This document shows positions 1 through 6,238 of a stretch of DNA of 6,507 nucleotides, piece by piece. A program made the position numbers and the translations under genes. Within the stretch, counting starts at the first letter, position 1, and every line of letters begins with the position of its first letter. The notes beneath the pieces are model-generated. The model was not told where the DNA came from, did not search any database, and was given only the letters and a program-made list of their open reading frames with translations. Origin of the DNA: Tissierellia bacterium (GTDB taxonomy: Bacteria > Bacillota_A > Clostridia > Tissierellales > Peptoniphilaceae); contig JAAZCH010000008.1 of the NCBI GenBank assembly GCA_012513395.1, positions 1-6,507 of the forward strand. Direction: 5' to 3'.

Positions 1-428
1 GCTGCTGCCGTTAATGCAGCTGAATAAGATTTAGAATATCCATGTTTAACCATTTCAGGAATCATAAAGGCTCCTACAGCAGAAACTGTAGCAACAGCCG
101 ATCCTGAAATCGCTGCAAAAAACATACATACTACTACTGTAACCATTCCCAGACCACCAGTTATATGGCCTATAAAACTTTCAAAGAAATTTACTAGTCT
201 TTTAGCAATTCCTCCACTACTCATTAGATTACCAGCCAACATAAAAAACGGTATTGCTAATAAGGGAAAGGAGTCTACACCTGCGACGGCATTTTGTGCT
301 ATCATAAGAAGTGGTATTGAAGTAAAATTCATCAAAGTAATTAAAGTTGCTATTCCGATAGCGTAACCTATCGGCACACTTAGTAAAAGGAGTACTAAGA
401 ACGAGCCAAATAATACTAAAATCTCCAT
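1..428 (-). CDS. dctM: TRAP transporter large permease DctM, N-terminal part (cut by window edge)
   Basis: This is the large, ion-coupled membrane subunit of a tripartite ATP-independent periplasmic (TRAP) transporter, which moves the substrate delivered by DctP across the membrane. I translated 142 codons from the ATG at 428-426; the frame is open to the left edge, so roughly the first third of a protein that is usually about 425 residues is present. Visible family signatures are a hydrophobic N-terminus (residues 2-33), the stretch SFPLLAIPFFMLAGNLMSSG at 53-72, and the small-residue motif FFAAISGSAVATVSAVG at about 103-119, all typical of DctM. A GGAGG ribosome site (437-441) lies in the end of dctQ, 8 bases before the ATG, and only 3 bases separate the dctQ stop from this start, so the two are translationally linked. 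The substrate cannot be read from this subunit. Confidence 0.95.
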   Translation of the reverse strand, partial: MEILVLFGSFLVLLLLSVPIGYAIGIATLITLMNFTSIPLLMIAQNAVAGVDSFPLLAIPFFMLAGNLMSSGGIAKRLVNFFESFIGHITGGLGMVTVVVCMFFAAISGSAVATVSAVGAFMIPEMVKHGYSKSYSAALTAA

Positions 429-431
429 AAA

Positions 432-932
432 TTAAACCTCCACTTCGCTTTTTGCAATATTTTCTTCATCATTTCTGTAAATAAAATTTATAATTATTCG
501 TATACTTAAAAGTAAAGAACTAATAGGTAATGCTGCATATATGTAAACAAGAGGTAATCTCATACCTGAGGATAGCGCATTTCTTGCGTTCATAGAACCT
601 AATAGTTTAACACCTTGGTATACTAAAAATATATTCATTCCAAGCCAAATTAAATCTACAATAGTATTTATAACTTTCTTTGATTTTTCACTTTTAAAAA
701 AATTGTATATCATGTCAACTCGTATGTGCTCATTATATTTATATGCAATAGACACTCCTAGCCAAGTTTGCCATATAAAAATATATCTAGATAACTCTTC
801 TGACCAAGAAATTGACATATTGAATACAGATCTCATAACAATTTGAAAAAAAACTACCAGAACATTGAATGCTAATGAAGCAACTAATAATCTTTCTTCG
901 AAAATATCAAATTTCTCTATGATTTTTTTCAT
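432..932 (-). CDS. dctQ: TRAP transporter small membrane subunit DctQ
   Basis: This small integral membrane subunit partners DctM and helps dock the substrate-loaded receptor. Its 166 residues are the usual family length. Four hydrophobic segments are seen at about 15-33, 50-66, 88-110 and 127-150. After the first comes the family signature around Arg34, Trp43, Glu45-Glu46 and Arg49 (SWSEELSRY), and the last begins with the typical SGMRLPLVYIYAALP stretch (121-135). The C-terminal tail is short and charged. The ATG at 932-930 is preceded by a GAGAGGG ribosome site at 937-943. It sits third from the end of the visible operon, 63 bases after dctP with a perfect hairpin in the gap, and 3 bases before dctM. 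Identity as DctQ is secure; the transported substrate is unknown. Confidence 0.93.
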   Translation of the reverse strand: MKKIIEKFDIFEERLLVASLAFNVLVVFFQIVMRSVFNMSISWSEELSRYIFIWQTWLGVSIAYKYNEHIRVDMIYNFFKSEKSKKVINTIVDLIWLGMNIFLVYQGVKLLGSMNARNALSSGMRLPLVYIYAALPISSLLLSIRIIINFIYRNDEENIAKSEVEV

Positions 933-951
933 AATTCCCTCTCTTTTTATA

Positions 952-981
952 TATAGGTGGTAAAAATATTTACCACCTATA
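952..981 (-). promoter_or_regulatory. Intercistronic hairpin between dctP and dctQ
   Basis: A perfect 13-bp inverted repeat (952-964 with 969-981, arms TATAGGTGGTAAA and its complement) encloses a 4-base loop. It starts 14 bases after the dctP stop and ends just before the dctQ ribosome site. In the minus direction no clean U-run follows it (TATAAAAAG), so it does not look like a full terminator. Hairpins at this place can protect the 3' end of a receptor message or cause partial termination, giving more receptor than membrane subunits. That role is inferred from position; the hairpin itself is seen directly. Confidence 0.75.
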
Positions 982-995
982 CTAAGACTGTAATT

Positions 996-2030
996 TTATT
1001 TATTATAATTTGCACACATGTCGAATAATTCTTGTCCGAATTCGCTTGTGTATTTATCATACATAGGTGCTAGTGCATCTCTAAAAGCTTGTTTTTGCTC
1101 AACTGTTAAAGTATTTACAGTCAAACCGCCTTCTGTTTCCAGATCTTTAATAGCTTGTTCATTATCAACTAGTTCCATTGCTCTTTGTTCGTTTACAAAG
1201 TTTACAGCTTCTTCTTCAATAATTTGTTTATTTTCATCACTTAAACTATCAAATTTACCTTGATTCATTATAAAACCTAAGAAGTTATGAACGTGTTCAT
1301 CAACTGATAGATATTCTTGTACTTCATAGAATTTATTTGAGAAGATTAATGATGGTGGATTTTCTTGAGCTTCTACAGTTCCTTGTTGTAGACCTGTATA
1401 TAATTCTGTAAAACTCATTGGAGTTGCATTTGCTCCTAAAGTTGTATAGAAGTCTATAAATACTGGACTTTCCATAACTCTCATCTTAATGCCTTTCAAA
1501 TCTTCTGGTTTTTCAATTGGTCTAACACTTGTAGTTGTACTTCTAGGTCCATTATAGGAATAACCTAAGTTTTTAAGACCTTGGGATGCTAGTGCTTCAT
1601 TAAAGTGAGCACCAACTTCTCCATCTAATGCATTAAACGCTGCTTCTGAACTTGTAAATAGATAAGGCATATCTAATACACCAAACTCTTTTGAATAAGT
1701 AGTAAAAACAGAAGTTGATGGTAATGCTGCATCAAGTGTTCCCATTGCTACTGACTCAGTAAGTTGTACGTCGCCTCCTAAAGAACCATTAGGATACAAT
1801 TCTACACTTATTTTTCCGCCTGTTCTATCTTCTACATTTTTTTTGAAAGTTTCTAAAGCTCTGTGTGTAGATCTAGATTCTGGTTCTACGTGACCAATTT
1901 TTATAGTAATAGCATCTCCACTATTATCGCTGACATTTTCGCTACCTGTTGATTCATTTTTAGTTTGATTTCCGCATCCAACTAAACCAATTATTAAAAC
2001 TAATAATACTAATACTCTTGATTTCTTCAT
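996..2030 (-). CDS. dctP: TRAP transporter solute-binding lipoprotein DctP
   Basis: This is the extracytoplasmic receptor of the TRAP system, binding an organic acid and delivering it to DctQM. Starting at the ATG at 2030 gives 344 residues, the usual length. It opens with a lipoprotein signal: MKKSR, a hydrophobic core at about 6-17, then the lipobox LVGC with Cys19 as the lipidation site, followed by a Ser/Asn/Gly-rich linker to about residue 40. The mature part carries DctP-family signatures: IKIGHVEPES near 43-52, the KMRVMESP stretch with Arg184, which corresponds to the carboxylate-binding arginine of the family, and EAQENPP at 220-226. An in-frame ATG four codons upstream (2042) overlaps the GGAGG ribosome site and is unlikely to be used. 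The gene lies 15 bases after the aconitase X small subunit, so receptor and enzymes are probably co-transcribed. The arginine implies a carboxylate ligand, but which one is not readable. Confidence 0.94.
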   Translation of the reverse strand: MKKSRVLVLLVLIIGLVGCGNQTKNESTGSENVSDNSGDAITIKIGHVEPESRSTHRALETFKKNVEDRTGGKISVELYPNGSLGGDVQLTESVAMGTLDAALPSTSVFTTYSKEFGVLDMPYLFTSSEAAFNALDGEVGAHFNEALASQGLKNLGYSYNGPRSTTTSVRPIEKPEDLKGIKMRVMESPVFIDFYTTLGANATPMSFTELYTGLQQGTVEAQENPPSLIFSNKFYEVQEYLSVDEHVHNFLGFIMNQGKFDSLSDENKQIIEEEAVNFVNEQRAMELVDNEQAIKDLETEGGLTVNTLTVEQKQAFRDALAPMYDKYTSEFGQELFDMCANYNK

Positions 2031-2035
2031 AATAT

Positions 2036-2040
2036 CCTCC
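2036..2040 (-). promoter_or_regulatory. Ribosome site that decides the dctP start
   Basis: GGAGG is followed by 5 bases (ATATT) and the ATG at 2030. The in-frame ATG at 2042 shares its last base with this site, so it cannot use it. The lipoprotein signal also reads naturally (MKKSR plus hydrophobic core) from 2030. Confidence 0.85.
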
Positions 2041-2045
2041 ATGGA

Positions 2046-2450
2046 TTACAAAATTTCGATTATACCATTGTCAGCATCAACTCTTACAGTGTCACCATCT
2101 TTTACAACTTCATAAAACTCTGGATCTACTTTATCAACCATTGGTACTTCCATGATAATTGCACTAGCTACCAATACTGTTTCTGGATATTCTATAATCA
2201 TTGCTTTTGGTGATTTTCCTTTTTGCGCTAATTGATATAGACCATCCGCTTGTACTACTGAACTACCTTTTCCCATAGGGAATGTCAATATTTTATTTGC
2301 TACGCTTCTTCCCTCTAGATCGTGTTCTTTTTCAAATACATCACCAGTTGCTGGATCTATCATGTAAAAACACACGTCATCTTTAGAGATAATAATTTGT
2401 CCTTCTGCTACACCTTCTGAAATTTTGTGACATTTAAATTTTCTGCCCAT
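2046..2450 (-). CDS. Aconitase X small subunit (DUF126 swivel domain)
   Basis: This is the small subunit of a two-chain aconitase X (AcnX) hydrolyase. In this superfamily the swivelling domain closes over the iron site held by the large subunit. The 134-residue protein, a typical size, shows the DUF126 pattern: DPATGDVFEKEHDLEGRSV at 32-50, then ILTFPMGKGSSVVQADGLY at 54-72. The serines of GKGSS (63-64) lie where the aconitase superfamily carries its catalytic-base serine (alignment by eye). An in-frame ATG 12 codons upstream exists, but AGGGGAGG sits between it and the ATG at 2450, and the extra residues (MYRCSNSRGG...) look non-native. The start overlaps the large-subunit stop as TAATG, a sign of coupled translation and equal amounts of the two chains. 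Characterised two-chain relatives include archaeal phosphomevalonate dehydratase and bacterial cis-3-hydroxy-L-proline dehydratase; the substrate here is not known. Confidence 0.92.
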   Translation of the reverse strand: MGRKFKCHKISEGVAEGQIIISKDDVCFYMIDPATGDVFEKEHDLEGRSVANKILTFPMGKGSSVVQADGLYQLAQKGKSPKAMIIEYPETVLVASAIIMEVPMVDKVDPEFYEVVKDGDTVRVDADNGIIEIL

Positions 2451-3655
2451 TATTTTACCTCCCCTGCTATTGCTGCATCTATACAAGTATCTAAGTCTCT
2501 AATTACAAAGAATATTCCTCTCTTTTGTGGATAATATGCACATTTAGGTGATTCTGTAATTCCAATTTTGCCATCTAAACGTTTCCAACAAGGTTGGTCT
2601 GGGCATGTATCAGGCACTATAAATCCGCCTGCTTTTTCAATTATTTCTGTAAGACCCATTCTGTCAGCCATTTCTTTTACGTGGCTTGAAGTTAATATCC
2701 ACATTTCTGCTTTCATAGTTTGTCCTTCTAGTCTCTTTGCAATATGTTTAACTTCTTCAAGAGTAAAGTGAGGACAACCAAACATTGCGAAGTCAATTTT
2801 TCTATTTCCTTCTAAAGAGATTTCTTTTAAAATTTCTTCTAGATCTTCATTTGTAATTACTACTTTTCTTGCTGGTTCCTTTCCACCAAATGCTTCTTCT
2901 ATAGTACGAGCTTCAGGAGTAAATCCAACTATATGATACATATCATAAGCACCAGATGTGTTAAGTTGTGCACCTAAATTTCTTAAATCTTCAGGGCTTA
3001 CGTGTTCTGGTAATCCAACAAACACTGGAATACCTTTACCTATTTTTTTGCCCATCATACCTAGTAAATGGTAGTCATAAGGAGTTTTCATATCAGCTTC
3101 TACTTCTACTAGAATATTTCCTTTTCTATTTTCATCAAACAGTAAACCATATTCTGGAACAAAGCCTGTAATAGCTGCACATAATGCACTATTAGCTCCC
3201 TCTCTATTACTTCTAGCACCCCAAACAGCATTTACATATGGAGTTGCACTTGATTCTGAATAAGCTATGACTTCTCCAAAATTTGGCACATTTGTATCTA
3301 TGTATGGTGTACAGTTATAAGATAAAATCGCACCTAATCCTTTATAAGCATCATGTGTTCTTTGCATCAAAGCAGCATCTTCTTCTGAAACCATACCTGC
3401 TTCTTTGAAAAAAGATAGACAAAATCCTGGATTTACTGTTGGAGCAACTCTACATTTTGCACCAGCTTCCAATAATTTTTCTGCAAACCATAAGTCTGCT
3501 TCTTGGTTACTTAACGCTACGTGTGCTCTAGTAATTGGAACCATTCTTTCAGCGTCAAAGGATTCTCCAATCGCCACTTGAATTTTCATTGCAAGAGCAG
3601 TACCCTTACCATATTTTCCATCCAGCATATCCTGTTGTTCTTTAGTCAACTTCAT
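2450..3655 (-). CDS. Aconitase X large (catalytic) subunit
   Basis: This is the catalytic subunit of an AcnX-family dehydratase (DUF521), which removes water from a hydroxy acid using an iron or iron-sulfur centre. It is full length at 401 residues. Seen in order: an N-terminal MKLTKEQQDMLDGKYGKGTALAMKI stretch with the family Gly-rich turn, ITRAHVALSNQEADLWFAEKL (41-61), SYNCTPY with Cys115, the YSESSATPYVNAVWGARSNREG core (132-153), FGCPH with Cys294, and PDTCPDQPC with Cys351 and Cys356. Cys115, Cys294 and Cys351 are the likely metal-site ligands (inference from motif position). The ATG at 3655 follows an AGGAGG site (3665-3670) that overlaps the stop of the upstream isomerase gene. Characterised members act on cis-3-hydroxy-L-proline in bacteria or mevalonate 5-phosphate in archaea. 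Neither fits the neighbours clearly, as there is no proline racemase, ketimine reductase or mevalonate gene nearby, so the substrate stays open. Confidence 0.93.
   Translation of the reverse strand: MKLTKEQQDMLDGKYGKGTALAMKIQVAIGESFDAERMVPITRAHVALSNQEADLWFAEKLLEAGAKCRVAPTVNPGFCLSFFKEAGMVSEEDAALMQRTHDAYKGLGAILSYNCTPYIDTNVPNFGEVIAYSESSATPYVNAVWGARSNREGANSALCAAITGFVPEYGLLFDENRKGNILVEVEADMKTPYDYHLLGMMGKKIGKGIPVFVGLPEHVSPEDLRNLGAQLNTSGAYDMYHIVGFTPEARTIEEAFGGKEPARKVVITNEDLEEILKEISLEGNRKIDFAMFGCPHFTLEEVKHIAKRLEGQTMKAEMWILTSSHVKEMADRMGLTEIIEKAGGFIVPDTCPDQPCWKRLDGKIGITESPKCAYYPQKRGIFFVIRDLDTCIDAAIAGEVK
2458..2465 (-). promoter_or_regulatory. Ribosome site that decides the AcnX small-subunit start
   Basis: AGGGGAGG lies inside the last codons of the large subunit, 7 bases before the ATG at 2450. 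It supports the 134-residue form over the 146-residue form starting at 2486. Confidence 0.85.
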
Positions 3656-3668
3656 TTACTCAATCCTC

Positions 3669-4925
3669 CTAATTATTTTCACATATTTGTATATTTTCAA
3701 AGTCATCCAATTCTTTTAGGATTCCTTCAGAGACGTATATATATTCTAAGTCCAAAGTGTTTTTTATCCTCGCTATTTTGAGATTGTCAAAATCTAAACC
3801 TCTACAAGCTTTTAGCGCTACTCTAATACACTCATCTTCTGTATCTACCATAATAGGTATTTTAGCATCCTCTATACATTTACAAGCAATTGCGTTGGCG
3901 TACATGGATTCTAAATCTAATTTTTCAAAAACATTTTTTGTTATAACATCAAATAATCCTACACCAATACCATTTCCGTGGGAAACATCTGTAATATCTA
4001 ATAAAACCATTTTTTGAATTTTGGGAACGTGTAGAACAAATTCTTCTAAAACTGAACTCTTTCCTAAGATATTCGGATCATAGCCTGCACCCGAGATATT
4101 CTTTCCTATTTCTTCCACAATTAGAACATCAATGTCATTTACACTCAATATCGGCATATTCTTTTTAGCAATTTTTAAAAGTTCTTTTTCTCTAAGTATC
4201 AAGTTTTCTCTCGGAACAGCTTCTACAGCTAAAGTTTTGTCATAAGCATTTTCAATAATTCCGACTCCAAATCCAACATTGGCCTTAGAAAGAATAATTT
4301 CAGTAGCTTCTTCCAATATACTGGCAAATACCTTAGGATCTTCTTCATGTATAGATGAACATCCTATATGATTTCCTAATCCTATAACAAGCATCTTGCA
4401 TAATCCACTTTGTAAGTCACCTACAAAATCGGTATGTAACTTAATTCGATTAATTGGAATTATCAAGTCTGCTCCTAAAGCAACCTTATCGAAATATACA
4501 CTGAAACCTTTTGAAGTCTCTCCAATCTTCTCGACATCAACTGTAGTTATAACATCTACTCCTAGATTTTCTTTTGTAATGCCATAACCATCCAAAACTT
4601 CCTTCTGACCTTCTTCAGAGCCACCGCCATGGCTTCCCATAGCTGATACAATAAATGGATCAGCACCCATTTTTTTTAGTTCCTCAATAACTGTTTTCAC
4701 AATTAAAAACAAATTATTTATTCCTCTACTACCGACTGCCACTGCAATTCTTTGATTCTTTTTAATCTTACTTGCGATGATTTCCTTTTGAATTTCTTCA
4801 ATTACACGTTGTTTAACATTCTCAAGATTTTCATCATTAAATGTTTGTCTGATTTTATGCATTTTAGGTAATTCATACTTATAATCATCTGGAACCAATA
4901 TAGGCAACGTTTTCAACTCCTTCAT
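3669..4925 (-). CDS. LarA-like nickel-pincer isomerase/epimerase (DUF2088 family)
   Basis: This 418-residue protein belongs to the lactate racemase (LarA) superfamily, whose studied members use a covalently bound nickel-pincer nucleotide to racemise or epimerise 2-hydroxy acids by hydride transfer. By eye the key residues are present: His99 in SAMGSHGGG (LarA His108), His164 in IKLHTDF (His174), Lys177 in SGLCKML (cofactor-bearing Lys184), and His193 or His186 (nickel-binding His200; His193 keeps the 16-residue spacing from the lysine). The N-terminal loop reads AVGSRGINN (64-71). The protein is close to the LarA length of about 425. No clear ribosome site precedes the ATG at 4925. AAGGAG lies in codons 2-3, and a TTG at codon 7 (4907) sits 9 bases behind it, so the true start may be there. 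It is 13 bases from the AcnX large subunit, which suggests consecutive steps. The substrate is unknown; cofactor-making larB, larC and larE are not in view. Confidence 0.88.
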   Translation of the reverse strand: MKELKTLPILVPDDYKYELPKMHKIRQTFNDENLENVKQRVIEEIQKEIIASKIKKNQRIAVAVGSRGINNLFLIVKTVIEELKKMGADPFIVSAMGSHGGGSEEGQKEVLDGYGITKENLGVDVITTVDVEKIGETSKGFSVYFDKVALGADLIIPINRIKLHTDFVGDLQSGLCKMLVIGLGNHIGCSSIHEEDPKVFASILEEATEIILSKANVGFGVGIIENAYDKTLAVEAVPRENLILREKELLKIAKKNMPILSVNDIDVLIVEEIGKNISGAGYDPNILGKSSVLEEFVLHVPKIQKMVLLDITDVSHGNGIGVGLFDVITKNVFEKLDLESMYANAIACKCIEDAKIPIMVDTEDECIRVALKACRGLDFDNLKIARIKNTLDLEYIYVSEGILKELDDFENIQICENN

Positions 4926-4952
4926 TATATATTCATTTACTTACCGACTAAC

Positions 4953-5007
4953 TTATTTGTAAAATCCTAATAGCTTTGGAGGGCAGTTATTAGGATTTTA
5001 CAGATAA
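4953..5007 (-). terminator. Long hairpin between the CHR pair and the isomerase operon
   Basis: A perfect 15-bp inverted repeat (4958-4972 with 4988-5002) extends to 20 positions with a single T:G mismatch (4953-4972 with 4988-5007). The loop is 15 bases. In the minus direction the 3' arm reads TATTAGGATTTTACA, so an A-tract pairs with a short U-tract, as in low-GC terminators, but no extra U-run follows. It lies 13 bases after the second CHR gene and 27 bases before the isomerase ATG. The loop holds CCCTCC in the transcript, complementary to GGAG-type ribosome sites. I read it as a weak or conditional terminator; a leader regulatory structure is possible. Confidence 0.6.
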
Positions 5008-5020
5008 AACATATTGGAGA

Positions 5021-5557
5021 TTATTTAAGTTTTAAAATAATTCCCAGAAATCCCAAAGCAAATGTGTATACTGCGGGATGTAATTTGTATTTTCTAATTC
5101 CTATCATTGTAATTATGAATAAAACTAAATTTAAATAATTTATGCTCTCATGATTCATAACGCTTCCATACAATAAAGATAAACCTACTGCTAAAAGTAA
5201 ACCTGCTACAGATGGTCTTATTCCGTTAAAAACATTACTAACCGTAATATTGTCTTTAAACTTTACAATAAATCGAGAAACTAAAACGATAATTATTATA
5301 GAAGGCAATATCTCGCCAATAGTAGCCAAAATCGCACCAGCTATACCAGCAACTTGATAACCCACATGAGTCGCCATGTTTAAACCAATAGGACCGGGTA
5401 CAGGCTCAGAAACCGCAATTATTGTTGGAATAGATTCAACTTCATACCACCCAGTTTTTTCAGCTAAATCTATTAAATAGGGTATCGTAGCCATACCGCC
5501 ACCAAATGTGAATAATCCAATTTTAAAAAATTCAAAAAATAATTTTATGTATATCAT
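5021..5557 (-). CDS. CHR-family (ChrA-like) single-domain membrane transporter, second of pair
   Basis: This 178-residue integral membrane protein of the chromate ion transporter family is the single-domain form, which works as a pair with a sister protein. Motifs are FKIGLFTFGGGMATIP (11-26), SEPVPGPIGLNMATHVGYQVAG (50-71), LPS (84-86) and NGIRPSVAGLLLAVG (111-125). About five or six hydrophobic segments follow one another. An ATG at 5701 would add 48 residues that overlap the sister gene and do not resemble the family. The ATG at 5557 has GAGG 5 bases upstream and overlaps the upstream stop as ATGA, so I use it. Known ChrA proteins expel chromate, but many small CHR pairs have no tested substrate. 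The surroundings concern organic-acid uptake and give no sign of metal resistance, so chromate export should not be assumed. Confidence 0.87.
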   Translation of the reverse strand: MIYIKLFFEFFKIGLFTFGGGMATIPYLIDLAEKTGWYEVESIPTIIAVSEPVPGPIGLNMATHVGYQVAGIAGAILATIGEILPSIIIIVLVSRFIVKFKDNITVSNVFNGIRPSVAGLLLAVGLSLLYGSVMNHESINYLNLVLFIITMIGIRKYKLHPAVYTFALGFLGIILKLK

Positions 5558-6090
5558 TTCTGCCTCACATAATAATAAACTGAAGCAATAGAGCCGCTGA
5601 AAATTATAAATAAAATTGGAGAAATATTTGTTATCATAGCTAAAGAAAAAGTTCCACCCAATATTAAAAGGCTCAATAGGTCTAATGCACTCTTTCGCCA
5701 CAATGTAATCACTGTATCAAATATAAGTGCAGCAACTGCAATAGTAATTCCATTAGCAGCATATTTCATAACTTCCAAATACATCAGATCCTTTATCAAA
5801 TATGAAACGATTAGCATAACTATGAGACACGGACTAGCAATGGACAAAGCAGCAATTACAGTTCCTTTAACTCCTCTCACTCTGTAACCAATCAATGATG
5901 CTACATTTACAGCAATAATACCTGGTAATCCTTGGCTAATTGCATAATAGTCTAACAAATCTTGTTCAGTTATCCATTTTTTCTTTTCAACGATTTCTTT
6001 TTCTAATACAGGAAACATTCCCATACCACCAGTAAAAGTAATTGAACTTATACCAGCAAATGTAAAAAAGATATCGAATAAACTAATCAT
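5554..6090 (-). CDS. CHR-family (ChrA-like) single-domain membrane transporter, first of pair
   Basis: This is the sister of the following gene and also exactly 178 residues long, the usual arrangement for split CHR transporters whose two halves sit in opposite membrane orientation. It shows FTGGMGMFPVLEKEIV (19-34), then SQGLPGIIAVNVASLIGYRVRG (52-73), and a SP turn (86-87), followed by hydrophobic segments to a short C-terminus ending in YYYVRQK. Compared with its sister, the first motif has FTGG where the other has FGGG, and the PGP of the second motif is replaced by PGI. The ATG at 6090 has AAGGA 5 bases upstream. The promoter and operator lie immediately upstream, making this the first gene of the unit, with a leader of about 40 bases. 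The transported ion is not known. Confidence 0.87.
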   Translation of the reverse strand: MISLFDIFFTFAGISSITFTGGMGMFPVLEKEIVEKKKWITEQDLLDYYAISQGLPGIIAVNVASLIGYRVRGVKGTVIAALSIASPCLIVMLIVSYLIKDLMYLEVMKYAANGITIAVAALIFDTVITLWRKSALDLLSLLILGGTFSLAMITNISPILFIIFSGSIASVYYYVRQK

Positions 6091-6123
6091 AATATTCCTT
6101 CCATAACATCACTTGTATTCTTT

Positions 6124-6144
6124 ATGTATACATTAAGTATACAT
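6124..6144. promoter_or_regulatory. Palindromic GTATAC operator, probable GntR-family repressor site
   Basis: Two 8-base arms, ATGTATAC (6124-6131) and GTATACAT (6137-6144), flank a 5-base spacer. Because GTATAC is itself a palindrome, the site also reads as two copies of a half-turn motif 11 bp apart, about one helical turn. GTATAC-centred sites are typical of FadR/FCD-type GntR regulators of organic-acid genes (family knowledge). The site covers the -10 box (6136-6141) and the likely transcription start, so bound protein would block initiation. No regulator gene is visible in the window. Confidence 0.7.
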
Positions 6145-6164
6145 GTGTGTTGGTTTGATGTCAA
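6136..6164 (-). promoter_or_regulatory. Sigma-A promoter of the CHR genes (and possibly the whole cluster)
   Basis: On the minus strand, TTGACA (6159-6164) is followed after exactly 17 bases by TATACT (6136-6141), a match of 6/6 and 5/6 to the consensus. Transcription would start near 6129, giving a leader of about 40 bases before the ATG at 6090. It is the only convincing promoter I see for the minus-strand genes in this window. Confidence 0.85.
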
Positions 6165-6188
6165 CCCCTGATTAATAATAATTGAAAA

Positions 6189-6205
6189 TTTTTTCTGATT
6201 TTTTT
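6189..6205 (-). promoter_or_regulatory. Phased A-tracts upstream of the promoter
   Basis: On the minus strand there is an A7 tract (6199-6205) and an A6 tract (6189-6194), with centres about 10.5 bp apart, roughly one helical turn. They lie about 60-75 bases before the likely transcription start. Such phased tracts bend DNA and can raise promoter activity; here that is inference. Confidence 0.4.
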
Positions 6206-6238
6206 CAAAATATAAGTAAACCCCTTCATTTTATAATT

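Noticed and set aside
2451..2486. 12-residue N-terminal extension of the AcnX small subunit
   Set aside because: The AGGGGAGG ribosome site lies within it, and the family alignment begins at the ATG at 2450.
1018..4587. Several plus-strand open frames of 63-86 codons across dctP, the AcnX large subunit and the isomerase gene
   Set aside because: All lie opposite well-supported minus-strand genes, and their translations show no domain; they are shadow frames.
4924..4929. TATAAT on the minus strand directly at the isomerase ATG, as a -10 box
   Set aside because: It overlaps the start codon, and the hexamer 17 bases upstream (GTTAGT) matches the -35 consensus at only two positions, so it is not a supported promoter.
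5558..5701. 48-residue N-terminal extension of the second CHR protein
   Set aside because: It overlaps the sister gene, does not resemble the CHR family, and the ATG at 5557 has its own GAGG site and an ATGA overlap.
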